From Streptomyces sp. NBC_01707 (GTDB lineage Bacteria > Actinomycetota > Actinomycetes > Streptomycetales > Streptomycetaceae), in the NCBI RefSeq assembly GCF_041438805.1, contig NZ_CP109190.1, forward strand, positions 744,001 to 808,000: a stretch of 64,000 nucleotides of DNA, given 5' to 3'. Below the pieces are notes generated by a model that searched no databases, had not been told where the DNA came from, and saw only the letters and a program-made list of their open reading frames with translations. Both the position numbers and the translations under genes were made by a program. Positions 56,261 to 64,000 of the stretch are shown here, piece by piece (position 1 is the first letter of the stretch; each line of letters starts with the position of its first letter).

Positions 56261-56932
56261 TCATTCCTGGTCGGCGAAGACGCTGGTGTCCAAGTGGGCG
56301 AGGAGGTCGTCGACGTCTCGGTACACCGCGCGGGCGCCGGCTGCTTCCAGGTCCGCACGCGGGATCCCGCCGGACAGTACCGCTACGGGGGCTACCCCGT
56401 CCCGCACGGCGGCCTTCATGTCCCAGACGGTGTCGCCGACGAATACAGCATGCTCGCCCGGGACGTCGGCGATTTCCCTGGCCTGTTCGACCGGGTCGGG
56501 GGCGGGTTTGCCTTCGGCGACGTCGTCCGCGCTGGCCGACCCGAGGATGACGTCGTCCGCATCGATCGCACTGCGCAGCGCGGAGAGTTCCGCGCCGCTC
56601 GCCGAGGTGGCCAGTACGATCTCCCAGCCTCGCGCGGCCAGAGTACGCAGCAGGTCGCCCGCCGAGTCCAAGGCCGGCAGCCGGTCGAAGTACGTGGCGT
56701 AGAGGGCGTGGTGGGCCGCAGTGAGCTGCTCGTCGTCGTCAGGGTCTCGGTCCTCGCCGAGCAGGTGGACGATCAGGTCGCCGCTGCTGAGGCCGACGGC
56801 CTGGTGGATCTCACCCATGGGGACGCGGTGGCCGGCCTGCCGGAAGGCCTCCCACCAGGTGACGACATGCAGGTGATTGGTGTCGACGAGCGTTCCGTCG
56901 ACATCGAAGATTGCCGCACGTTTCGTGGTCAT
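56261..56932 (-). CDS. HAD superfamily phosphatase, beta-phosphoglucomutase-like
   Basis: 223 residues. Motif I is AAIFDVDGTLVDT with nucleophile and acid Asp, motif II IVLATSASGAEL, Lys of motif III in AEGKPAPDPVEQA, motif IV VFVGDTVWDMKAAVRDG. A helical cap lies between motifs I and II. Typical substrates are small sugar phosphates or phosphoglycolate. It starts 18 bases after the F420-type oxidoreductase gene and is probably co-transcribed. Confidence 0.92.
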   Translation of the reverse strand: MTTKRAAIFDVDGTLVDTNHLHVVTWWEAFRQAGHRVPMGEIHQAVGLSSGDLIVHLLGEDRDPDDDEQLTAAHHALYATYFDRLPALDSAGDLLRTLAARGWEIVLATSASGAELSALRSAIDADDVILGSASADDVAEGKPAPDPVEQAREIADVPGEHAVFVGDTVWDMKAAVRDGVAPVAVLSGGIPRADLEAAGARAVYRDVDDLLAHLDTSVFADQE

Positions 56933-56950
56933 CTCAGGTTCCTCGGCCTC

Positions 56951-57916
56951 TCACAGTTCGCGCAGGGCGGGAAGGAGCTTCTGCCGGGACCACTCCAGGA
57001 ACGGTTCCTGGTGGTCGCCGCCGATCTGAACGAGGGCGACCTCGGTGAATCCCGCATCGACGTAGGGGCGCACGGCTTCGACGACGGCGTCCACGTCGTC
57101 GCCGCAGGGAATGGTCCGGGCCACGTCCTCGGGTCGTACGAACTGGGTGGCGCCCTCGAATCCGTCAGGCCCGGGGAGTTCGGAGTTGACCGGCCAGCCG
57201 CCGCCGAACCAGCGGAACTGGTCGTGGGCACGGGCGATCGCCGCATCGCGGTCGGTGTCGTAACAGATCGGCAGTTGGCCGATCTTGGGCTTTCCGGCAC
57301 CGCCGTGCCGATCGAACGCGGAGATCAGTGACGGCTCGGGTTCAGTGCCGATGGCAAGGTCGGCGAGACGACCGGCCAGTTCGCACGAGCGGTCACCTGA
57401 GACGGCGACACCGATCGGCGGCGGAGTGTCGGGCAGATCCCACAGTCTGGCGTTCTCGACATCGAAGTGGGCGCCGTGGTGGTTGACGTTCTCCCCCGCG
57501 AAGAGCGAGCGGATGATCTCCACAGCTTCCTCCAGCTTCGCGAGCCGGACGTGTGCGGCGGGCCATCCACCCCCCACCACATGCTCGTTGAGGTTCTCCC
57601 CGGAGCCGAGTCCCAGGCGGAAGCGCCCCTGGGAGAGGAGTTGCACGGTGGCGGCCTTCTGGGCAACGACCGCAGGGTGGTAGCGGGTCGTCGGGCACGT
57701 CACGTACGTCATCAGGGGAATGCGGTCGGTGGCCTGCGCGGCGGCACCGAGCACGCTCCATGCGTATGGGGCGTGTCCCTGGGAGTCCAGCCAAGGGAAG
57801 TAGTGGTCGGATGTGACGGAGAAATCGAAGCCGGCGCGCTCGGCGCCGACCACGTGACCGACAAGCTCCCGCGGGCCTGCTTGCTCGGTCATCATCGTGT
57901 ATCCGATCTGCACCAT
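56951..57916 (-). CDS. LLM-class F420-dependent oxidoreductase
   Basis: About 321 residues, luciferase-like barrel: MVQIGYTMMTEQAGPRELVG, FDFSVTSDHYFPWLDSQGHA, RIPLMTYVTCPTTRYHPAVV, GRFRLGLGSGENLNEHVVG. This last stretch with SGENLNEHV is typical of the F420-dependent glucose-6-phosphate dehydrogenase-like group. GAGGAG lies upstream of ATG 57916. Cofactor F420 is usual in actinomycetes; substrate unknown. It leads a two-gene operon with the HAD phosphatase. Confidence 0.9.
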   Translation of the reverse strand: MVQIGYTMMTEQAGPRELVGHVVGAERAGFDFSVTSDHYFPWLDSQGHAPYAWSVLGAAAQATDRIPLMTYVTCPTTRYHPAVVAQKAATVQLLSQGRFRLGLGSGENLNEHVVGGGWPAAHVRLAKLEEAVEIIRSLFAGENVNHHGAHFDVENARLWDLPDTPPPIGVAVSGDRSCELAGRLADLAIGTEPEPSLISAFDRHGGAGKPKIGQLPICYDTDRDAAIARAHDQFRWFGGGWPVNSELPGPDGFEGATQFVRPEDVARTIPCGDDVDAVVEAVRPYVDAGFTEVALVQIGGDHQEPFLEWSRQKLLPALREL

Positions 57917-57984
57917 GTCGCTCTTCTCCTCATGGTCGGGCGCCGCTCGAACGGGCATGGGGGACGCGAGACGCGGTCACTGTG

Positions 57985-58335
57985 TCACTGCCGTTTCGTC
58001 CGAAGCTGTAGATCGACCTCCTGTTCCTGGTCCCCCGACGCCGTGCCCCGCTTGTGTACGGCGAACGCGGCGCTCAGGACTTCGCAGAGCTGGTCCACGG
58101 CGACATGGTCGCCCTGCAGCGTGGCGGTGGGCGAACCGTCGAGTGGTGGGGGCGGCCCGGTCGGCATGCGGTGTTGTGCCGGCTCGAACTGCGCGGTCCA
58201 GACGGCAGGGTGGTCCCCGGGCTGCTCCTGGGGTACTGGGTCGGAGGGACGATCGGTGGGGACCGCCGTCCGCAGGACGCCGAAGACGGTGGCGGCGTCC
58301 TCCTTGGACGCTCCGGTGAGAGACACAGTGACCAT
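57985..58335 (-). CDS. Small hypothetical protein at the end of the fdh operon
   Basis: About 116 residues with no known motif: MVTVSLTGASKEDAATVFGV at the start, a Pro-rich middle (TGPPPPLDGSPTATLQGDHV) and VDQLCEVLSAAFAVHKRGTA. The ATG at 58335 lies 6 bases beyond the stop of the NrfD-type gene, with AAGGGAG about 10 bases upstream; GTG 58344 is an alternative that overlaps the NrfD-type gene. Tight packing indicates co-expression with the formate-dehydrogenase subunits. Confidence 0.7.
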   Translation of the reverse strand: MVTVSLTGASKEDAATVFGVLRTAVPTDRPSDPVPQEQPGDHPAVWTAQFEPAQHRMPTGPPPPLDGSPTATLQGDHVAVDQLCEVLSAAFAVHKRGTASGDQEQEVDLQLRTKRQ

Positions 58336-58340
58336 CGGGG

Positions 58341-59261
58341 TCACTCTCCCTTCTGCTGGGGTACGACGGTGTACTTCGGGTCCTCCGCGGAGGCGATTCC
58401 CGCCGCGAACACCCCGAAGCGGGTGCAGACGGAACCCGCGAGCAGTGCGAGCCCACCGGCCACGGCGGCTGGCCGGCTGCGGCCGCCGGCCAGCGCCGCG
58501 GTCGCGGCTCCCGCCATGGTCAGGGCGCGGGCGGTACGCATGAGCGCGCCCGCGCGGCCTTCGCGCCAGGTCTCCGCCACCATGCCGAGGCGTCGTTCGG
58601 CAGCCTCGGTCGCCAGGCTCTCGGCCGTTGCCGCGAGCACCGCCGCACAACGAGCGGGGCCGCTTTCGCGCGGTGGCGCGACGATCAGTGCCATGCCCGA
58701 GGCTGCGGCCGTCGCGGACGCCGTGAACAGATAAGGGAGTTCTCGGTGCGCGCCGTGCCAGGCGGGAACGGCGGTGTCGGCGGCAAGGACAGCGGTGTAC
58801 GACGCCAGCAGCGGACCGAGCAGCGCGGCCCCCGCGGTCGCTGCGGCGCCCGCCCGTGGCAGCCGTCCCGAGACGGCGCTGAGAGCGGCTGCCCCGGCGG
58901 CGGGGCCGTACGCGCTGAGCAGCCAGGAACCCATGCTCATAGGGGACGTGGGTTTGAACACACGCAGCATGTTGGCGAACCGGCCGGGTTTGCCCAGGTC
59001 GTTGATCAGGGCTGCGGCGGACAGCGAAACGGCGGCGAGGGACGAGACCTTCATCGCGGTGGCGGTACGGGGGCGTCCGGTCATGTGGGCCCCGGCGGCG
59101 AGCACCGAGCCTGCTCCGGCGAGACCGCCGAGGAAGAAGTATCCGGCGATGTCGCGGGCTGCCCAGGACGGGGCGTGGATGATCGGACGCCCGTAGTAGG
59201 ACTCGAATTCCGCGCGCGGAACCATGACCTGTTCACCGCGTCGCTGCCGGGTCCTGGTCAT
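58341..59261 (-). CDS. NrfD/PsrC-type membrane subunit (quinone-interacting)
   Basis: About 306 residues, with several hydrophobic segments (GYFFLGGLAGAGSVLAAGAH near residue 50; VSSLAAVSLSAAALINDLGK; ASATAAASGMALIVA). The text GKPGRFANMLRVFKPTSPMS is the NrfD hallmark. It anchors the iron-sulfur and catalytic subunits to the membrane and exchanges electrons with menaquinone. The ATG overlaps the stop of the iron-sulfur subunit gene (ATGA). Confidence 0.92.
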   Translation of the reverse strand: MTRTRQRRGEQVMVPRAEFESYYGRPIIHAPSWAARDIAGYFFLGGLAGAGSVLAAGAHMTGRPRTATAMKVSSLAAVSLSAAALINDLGKPGRFANMLRVFKPTSPMSMGSWLLSAYGPAAGAAALSAVSGRLPRAGAAATAGAALLGPLLASYTAVLAADTAVPAWHGAHRELPYLFTASATAAASGMALIVAPPRESGPARCAAVLAATAESLATEAAERRLGMVAETWREGRAGALMRTARALTMAGAATAALAGGRSRPAAVAGGLALLAGSVCTRFGVFAAGIASAEDPKYTVVPQQKGE

Positions 59262-60172
59262 CGTCCCTCCTTGGTTCGACCGGCCAGTACGAACGCGAGC
59301 GCGATGCTGCCGGCCAGGGACAGTGCGGCGGTGCCCGCGTGCTTCCACATGGCCGCCAGATCGCGGGTGGCCACCACAGGGTCTGGTGGCAGTCCGTACA
59401 CCTCCGGCTTGTCCAGGAGTAGGAAGAACGCTCCGTCACCACCGACTCCGTCGTTCGGATCGTGTCCGTACAGGTGCGCCTGTTCCACGCCCTGTTCATG
59501 CAGTTGCTCCACGCGCAGCGCGGCGCGTTCGCGCAGCTCGTCCAGTGGGCCGAACTGGATGGATTCGGTGGGGCAGGCCTTCGCACAGGCCGGTTCCTGG
59601 CCCGCGCCGAGGCGGTCGTAGCACATCGTGCACTTGAACGCCCTTCCGTCGTGCTGACGTTGCTCGATCACCCCGTACGGGCAGGCGGGCACGCAGTAGC
59701 CGCAGCCGTTGCAGATGTCCTCCTGGACGACGACTGTGCCGAACTCCGTGCGGAACAGTGAGCCGGTGGGGCAGACGTCCAGACAGGCCGCGTGTGTGCA
59801 GTGCTTGCAGACGTCCGACGACATCAGCCAGCGCATGTCGCCCGGCGCCTGCGGGGGTTCGGGAGCCGTCGGGGTCCCCTCGATGAGCGAAAGCTCGGTG
59901 CGTCCCTCCGGCGCAGGCAGCTTCTGCTCGATGAAGGCGACGTGGCGCCACGTGGAGGCGCCCAGCCCCTGGGTGTTGTCGTAGCTCATGCCGCTCAACG
60001 GCATCCCGTCCTCCGGGATCGCGTTCCACTCCTTGCAGGCCACTTCGCAGGCCTTGCAGCCGATGCAGACCGACGTGTCGGTGAAGAATCCGACCCGTTC
60101 CGGGGGTTCCGGGTGGCCGGCGTCGCGAGCCGGGTCCGGCTCGGGACCGCTCAGCAGGTGCCGGTCCTTCAT
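59258..60172 (-). CDS. Formate dehydrogenase-type 4Fe-4S subunit
   Basis: About 304 residues with four 4Fe-4S clusters. Cys groups: CIGCKACEVACKEW (Cys36, 39, 42, 46), VCKHCTHAACLDVCPTG, ICNGCGYCVPACPYG and KCTMCYDRLGAGQEPACAKACP. A C-terminal membrane span (TAALSLAGSIALAFVLAG) tethers it. It carries electrons between the molybdenum subunit and the NrfD-type anchor. It overlaps both neighbours by ATGA. Confidence 0.95.
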   Translation of the reverse strand: MKDRHLLSGPEPDPARDAGHPEPPERVGFFTDTSVCIGCKACEVACKEWNAIPEDGMPLSGMSYDNTQGLGASTWRHVAFIEQKLPAPEGRTELSLIEGTPTAPEPPQAPGDMRWLMSSDVCKHCTHAACLDVCPTGSLFRTEFGTVVVQEDICNGCGYCVPACPYGVIEQRQHDGRAFKCTMCYDRLGAGQEPACAKACPTESIQFGPLDELRERAALRVEQLHEQGVEQAHLYGHDPNDGVGGDGAFFLLLDKPEVYGLPPDPVVATRDLAAMWKHAGTAALSLAGSIALAFVLAGRTKEGR

Positions 60173-63100
60173 GTCCGATTCTCCATCCCTGTCGTCTCGG
60201 TGATTCCTGCGCGCCGTCGGTACTCCGCGACCAGCTTCGGCAGGTCGGGCCCGCGGGGGCGTCGGCCGGGGCGGATGTCGGCGGTGAGTGCCTTGTCCTC
60301 CTGGATGTGGGCGTTCGGATCGAGCGCGATGGCCACGAGCTCGTTGGCCGCGTCCCCGGTGGAAATCCCGTTGGGCCCCCAGTGGAACGGCAGCCCGATC
60401 TGGTGGACGGTCCGCCCGTGGACAGTCAGGGGCTTGAGCCGTTCGGTGACCATGACGCGCGCCTCGACAGCATTGCGAGCCGTGATGATCGTGGCCCAAC
60501 CGCCGTGCTCCAGGCCGCGCTCGGCAGCCAGCTGCGGGGAGAGCTCGCAGAAGAACTCGGGCTGGAGTTCCGACAGATAGGGCGACCAGCGGCTCATGCC
60601 ACCGGCGGTGAAGTGCTCGGTGAGACGGTGGGTGGTGACGATGTACGGATAGACCTCCGCGCCCGGCTCGTTGCCACTGGGGTGATAGCGATTGCCCTCG
60701 TGCGGCAGCAGCTGCCGTACAGGTGAGCGCGCGGTCGACGGGTAAAGGGCGTTGGGGAAGGGCGAGTCCTGCGGCTCGTAGTGGGTGGGAAGCGGCCCGT
60801 CCTCCAGCCCGGCGGGCGCGTAGAGCCAGCCTTTGCCGTCGGCCTGCATGATGAACGGGTCGTCCCCGCGCAGGGCGTCGGGCCCGGTCGCGCCTTCCGG
60901 TGGCACGTAGTCGGGCGCGCGGTCGGGTACGAAGTCGGGGACGTCGCGGCCGGTCCACTTCCCTTCCACGTCGTCCCACCACACGTACGCCTTGCGGTCG
61001 CTCCACGGGGTCCCGTCGGGGGCCGCGGAGGCCCGGTTGTAGAGGATGCGGCGGTTGGCGGGCCAGGCCCACGCCCAGTCGGCTGCCACGTAGTCCTGCT
61101 CCGTGTGGGGTGTGCGGCGAGCCGCTCGGTTGGCGCCATCGGCGTACACCCCGCAGTAGATCCAGCAGCCGCAACGGGTGGAGCCGTCGTCCTTCAGCTC
61201 CGTGTAGGCGGAGAGCGGACCGTCGTCCGGTCCATGTCCGTTGATCTCGGCCAGGACGGCGTCGGCGACCGGCTCACGCAGCGGCCCGTCGACGGGGTAG
61301 TCCCAGGTGAGGTCCCGGACCGGCTGGTCCATGGGCTCGGACGAGCCGGCCAGCTTCTCCTTGATCCGGCGGCCCAGGTGGTACATGAACCACAGGTCGC
61401 TACGGGCGTCCCCTTCCGGTTCCACGGCCGCGTAGTGCCACTGCACCCACCGGTTGGTGTTGGTGAACGAGCCGGACTTCTCGGTGTGTGCGGCGGCCGG
61501 GAAGAAGAAGACCTCGGTTCCGATCGACTCGGTGCTCAATTCACCCGTTTCGATCTCCGGTCCGTCCTGCCACCAGGTCGCGGACTCGATGAGGGAGAAG
61601 TCACGGACGACCAGCCATTCCAGGTTGGCCATGCCCAGCCGTTGGAGGCGGGTGTTGGCGGAGCCGACGGCCGGATTCTCCCCCATCAGGAAGTAGCCCT
61701 TGCAGGCGCCGTCGAGCTGCGCCATGACCGTGTCGTAGGTGGAGTGGGAGCCGGTGAGACGCGGCAGGTGATCGAAACAGAAGTCGTTGTCCGCGGTGGC
61801 GGCGTAGCCGTAGTACGCCTTGAGCAGGCTCACGAAGTAGGCCCGCATGTTGCCCCAGAAACCCTTCTCGGTGCGGCTGGCCTCGACGAACGCGTCCAGG
61901 TTCTCGTGAGCGTGGGCGTGCGGCATCGGCAGGTAGCCGGGGAGGAGGTTGTAGAGCGTCGGGATGTCGCTGGAGCCCTGGATGGAGGCATGGCCGCGCA
62001 GGGCCTGGATGCCGCCACCGGGCCGGCCGATGTTGCCGAGGAGGAGCTGGAGGACGCTGGCGGCGCGGATGTACTGCGAACCGGTGGAGTGCTGGGTCCA
62101 CCCGACGGCGTACACGAATGCGCTGGTGCGGTCGCGACCGGAGTTGGCGGTCAGGGCGTCGCACACGCGCAGAAAGGTCGCTCGCGGGATTCCGCAGGTC
62201 TCCTCGACAAGTTCGGGGGTGTAGCGGGCGTAGTGGCGTTTGAGGATCTGGTAGACGCAGCGTGGGTGCCCGAGCGTCTCGTCGCGTGGTGGGCGGGCGC
62301 CGGTCCGGGCTCCTCCCGACCCGTGGGTCTCGGCGCGGCCGGAGCCCTGTGTCTTCTGCTCGTACTGTTCGTCGACGTCGCCGGCGGGCGCCTGGACCTC
62401 TGCACCCTCGTACTGCCAACTGCTCGGGTCGTAGTGGTACTTGTCCGGATCGAGTCCGGAGAAGACACCGTCCAGGTCCTCGGTGTCCTGGAAGTCCTCG
62501 CTGATGATCGAGGCGGCGTTGGTGTAGTTGAGGACGTACTCCCGGAAGTCCTTCTCCTCGGTGAGCACATGGTTGATCACCGCGCCGAGGAACGCGATGT
62601 CACTGCCGGCCCGGATCGGAACGTGCAGGTCGGCGAGGGCGCTGGTGCGCGTGAAGCGTGGGTCGACGTGAATGATCCGGGCGCCACGCTCCTTGGCCTC
62701 CATGACCCACTGGAACCCGACCGGGTGTGCCTCTGCGAAGTTGGAGCCCTGGATGACGATGCAGTCGGCGTGCTGAAGGTCCTGCATGAAGGTGGTGGCG
62801 CCGCCGCGGCCGAAGGAGGTGCCCAGGCCCGCGACGGTGGAGCTGTGGCAGACCCGCGCCTGGTTCTCCACCTGTACGACGCCGAGTCCGGTGAACAGCT
62901 TCTTGATCAGGTAGTTCTCTTCGTTGTCCAGGGTCGCGCCGCCGAGGCTGGCGATGCCGAGCGTGCGTGCGGTGCGCAGCCCGTCCTTCTCCCATTCCCA
63001 GGTGCGGCGCCGCGTCTCGACCACCCGGTCGGCGACCATGTCCATGGCCGTCTCCAGGTCGAGGGGCTCCCACTCGGTGGCATAGGGGCGCCGGTGGAGG

Positions 63101-63414
63101 ACCTCGTGGCGACGCGCGGAGCCTGTGGTGAGCTGAAGGGTGGCAGATCCCTTCGGGCAGAGGCGGCCTCGGCTGATGGGCGAGGCGGGATCGCCCTCGA
63201 TCTGGACGACCTTCTCGTCCTTGACGTAGATCTGCTGGCCACAGCCGACCGCGCAGTAAGGACAGATGGAAGGAACCACCCGTTCGGCCGTGTCGGTGCG
63301 CGGCCGGAGCTGCTGCGTGTGTGCCGAAACGGCGGCCCGGCCACGCGCCAGCGGGTCGGATCCGGTCAGCTGTCGGTAGACGGGCCAGTCGCTGACCCAG
63401 GTGCGCACACCCAT
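60169..63414 (-). CDS. Formate dehydrogenase-type molybdopterin subunit (Cys at the Sec position)
   Basis: About 1081 residues, molybdopterin oxidoreductase of FdnG/FdoG type. The 4Fe-4S ligands are Cys51, 54, 58 (SICPYCAVGCGQQIYVKD) and Cys86 (RLCPKG). The active site reads NQARVCHSSTVAGLGTSFGR with Cys189 and His190, where E. coli FDH-N has selenocysteine (codon here TGC). The C-terminal dinucleotide-binding domain ends with VHGRTVHQIGLPFHWGPNGI. There is no twin-arginine signal in the N-terminus (MGVRTWVSDWPVYRQLTGSD), so the subunit should stay cytoplasmic. Residues about 400-435 are an insert rich in Gly, Gln and Arg. Formate oxidation is the best guess. Confidence 0.93.
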   Translation of the reverse strand: MGVRTWVSDWPVYRQLTGSDPLARGRAAVSAHTQQLRPRTDTAERVVPSICPYCAVGCGQQIYVKDEKVVQIEGDPASPISRGRLCPKGSATLQLTTGSARRHEVLHRRPYATEWEPLDLETAMDMVADRVVETRRRTWEWEKDGLRTARTLGIASLGGATLDNEENYLIKKLFTGLGVVQVENQARVCHSSTVAGLGTSFGRGGATTFMQDLQHADCIVIQGSNFAEAHPVGFQWVMEAKERGARIIHVDPRFTRTSALADLHVPIRAGSDIAFLGAVINHVLTEEKDFREYVLNYTNAASIISEDFQDTEDLDGVFSGLDPDKYHYDPSSWQYEGAEVQAPAGDVDEQYEQKTQGSGRAETHGSGGARTGARPPRDETLGHPRCVYQILKRHYARYTPELVEETCGIPRATFLRVCDALTANSGRDRTSAFVYAVGWTQHSTGSQYIRAASVLQLLLGNIGRPGGGIQALRGHASIQGSSDIPTLYNLLPGYLPMPHAHAHENLDAFVEASRTEKGFWGNMRAYFVSLLKAYYGYAATADNDFCFDHLPRLTGSHSTYDTVMAQLDGACKGYFLMGENPAVGSANTRLQRLGMANLEWLVVRDFSLIESATWWQDGPEIETGELSTESIGTEVFFFPAAAHTEKSGSFTNTNRWVQWHYAAVEPEGDARSDLWFMYHLGRRIKEKLAGSSEPMDQPVRDLTWDYPVDGPLREPVADAVLAEINGHGPDDGPLSAYTELKDDGSTRCGCWIYCGVYADGANRAARRTPHTEQDYVAADWAWAWPANRRILYNRASAAPDGTPWSDRKAYVWWDDVEGKWTGRDVPDFVPDRAPDYVPPEGATGPDALRGDDPFIMQADGKGWLYAPAGLEDGPLPTHYEPQDSPFPNALYPSTARSPVRQLLPHEGNRYHPSGNEPGAEVYPYIVTTHRLTEHFTAGGMSRWSPYLSELQPEFFCELSPQLAAERGLEHGGWATIITARNAVEARVMVTERLKPLTVHGRTVHQIGLPFHWGPNGISTGDAANELVAIALDPNAHIQEDKALTADIRPGRRPRGPDLPKLVAEYRRRAGITETTGMENRT

Positions 63415-63505
63415 TACGTGTCCTCTCGGGCGGCCGGACTCCTGTCGGCAGTCGCGGGCGTTCCTCCCAGCCTCACCTGCCGGCGCTCCCACGGCGCGCG
63501 GAGCG

Positions 63506-63766
63506 TCAGGCGGACGGTTCGTCGGGTACGGGGTGCTCCGGACGTCGGTTGCCGGAGTGCGGGGCGCCCCTCCGGCCGGTGCCCACCTCGTCCGTATCGG
63601 GAATCTCCGGGTCGGGCTGCTCGTCGGCAGTGGAGTGAATCGAGGCGCCTGGGAGGTCCCAGGGGTCCTCGTCGGCGGTGACCTGCTGATCGGGCAGGTC
63701 CCTCGGTATCGGCTCAGGTGTCGGCCCCTCGCTGTTCCCAGGGGCTTCCCGGCGGTGCTCACTCAC
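63506..63766 (-). CDS. Small acidic disordered protein upstream of fdh
   Basis: 86 residues, rich in Asp, Glu and Pro, with no hydrophobic core: MSEHRREAPGNSEGPTPEPI, then DQQVTADEDPWDLPGASIHS and HSGNRRPEHPVPDEPSA. Short acidic proteins of this flavour precede formate-dehydrogenase genes in other actinomycetes to my recollection. Co-directional with the operon, 91 bases before the catalytic subunit. Role unknown. Confidence 0.6.
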   Translation of the reverse strand: MSEHRREAPGNSEGPTPEPIPRDLPDQQVTADEDPWDLPGASIHSTADEQPDPEIPDTDEVGTGRRGAPHSGNRRPEHPVPDEPSA

Positions 63767-63781
63767 GGCGTTCTCGCTTCC

Positions 63782-64000
63782 TCACGCTGGGGGGTGGCGT
63801 GTGGCGCGAGTACCCGGGCGGGCGGCGAGTATGCCGGCGATCGAGGCTCCTGCGCCGAGGCCGGTCAGCTGTGCAGCGGCTTGAGGGGCACCCCCTGGGT
63901 CGTGCGCGACCGTCCTCGATCCCGGCTCTCCACACCGCCGCCCGAGGTCGTCCTCGGTGCGCTCCGCCTGCGCGACCGATTGGCCGGTCCGGCGGCGACC
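63782..64000 (-). CDS. Possible C-terminal end of a gene entering from the right
   Basis: A minus-strand frame is open from the window edge for 72 codons to a TGA at 63782-63784. It ends with a hydrophobic-looking stretch AAAQLTGLGAGASIAGILAA and a basic tail. Codon bias fits coding DNA, but there is no recognisable domain. Confidence 0.3.
   Translation of the reverse strand, partial: GRRRTGQSVAQAERTEDDLGRRCGEPGSRTVAHDPGGAPQAAAQLTGLGAGASIAGILAARPGTRATRHPPA

Noticed and set aside
62848..62850. Possible selenocysteine codon in the formate dehydrogenase active site
   Set aside because: The codon is TGC (Cys), not TGA.
60781..63681. Very long plus-strand open frame (over 900 codons) opposite the formate dehydrogenase gene
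   Set aside because: It is the mirror of high-GC coding DNA: composition is Gly/Val/Arg-rich with no motifs, while the minus strand carries a complete, motif-rich enzyme.

Overview
The window is high-GC DNA with strong G/C bias at third codon positions, GTG and TTG starts, Tat signals, F420-type oxidoreductases, LacI-regulated ABC sugar importers without their own ATPase, and several insertion-sequence remnants. This points to a Streptomyces or close actinomycete chromosome, probably an accessory or arm-like region: catabolic islands, regulators and mobile-element debris dominate, and I see no core ribosomal, replication, tRNA or rRNA genes. All names rest on reading motifs by eye; no database search was possible.

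Layout. (1) 1-3969, minus: a LacI-regulated sugar ABC importer (binding protein plus two permeases) running off the left edge. (2) 4506-6799, plus: a MarR regulator whose promoter and start overlap a perfect palindrome, then an MFS exporter fused to a universal stress protein domain. (3) 7296-12178: a membrane protein, a GntR/FadR regulator, and two Tat-exported amidohydrolases preceded by a repeated GTATAC-centred motif. (4) 12245-16867: mobile-element graveyard. An IS630-type transposase gene is split by a complete 887-bp IS5-type element, and two further transposase fragments lie downstream. DUF899, VOC, lipoprotein and methyltransferase genes are interspersed or follow. (5) 18266-25027: LacI regulator, twin perfect operators, ABC importer and GH42 beta-galactosidase. 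(6) 25348-30185: VOC protein, DUF1707 protein and a tandem pair of DUF4139 (mucoidy-inhibitor-like) proteins. (7) 30315-33536: Fur-family regulator divergent from catalase-peroxidase katG. (8) 34088-43665: third LacI/ABC importer locus, with GH13 and GH3 glycosidases and an EEP-family hydrolase. (9) 44184-55159, all minus: an unusual catabolic locus. It has an IclR regulator, a VanAB-like Rieske demethylase pair with a 76-residue protein coupled between them, an aromatic-acid-type MFS transporter, two-subunit aconitase X, an IlvD/EDD dehydratase, an FAD oxidoreductase and a LysR regulator. A 167-bp MITE-like element sits in the middle. (10) 55678-57916: DUF4287 protein, HAD phosphatase and F420-type oxidoreductase. 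(11) 57985-64000, minus: a formate-dehydrogenase-type operon (molybdopterin subunit with Cys at the Sec position, iron-sulfur subunit, NrfD-type membrane subunit) with small accessory proteins.

How the parts work together. Three LacI/ABC loci import oligosaccharides, and those at 19-25 kb and 34-44 kb also carry the cytoplasmic glycosidases that would hydrolyse them. None encodes an ABC ATPase, which fits the streptomycete habit of using one shared MsiK-type ATPase. The 44-55 kb locus is the best candidate for an undescribed pathway: its five genes from the FAD oxidoreductase to the transporter are packed tightly, four of them joined by ATGA overlaps, and combine a Rieske demethylase with two Fe-S dehydratases.
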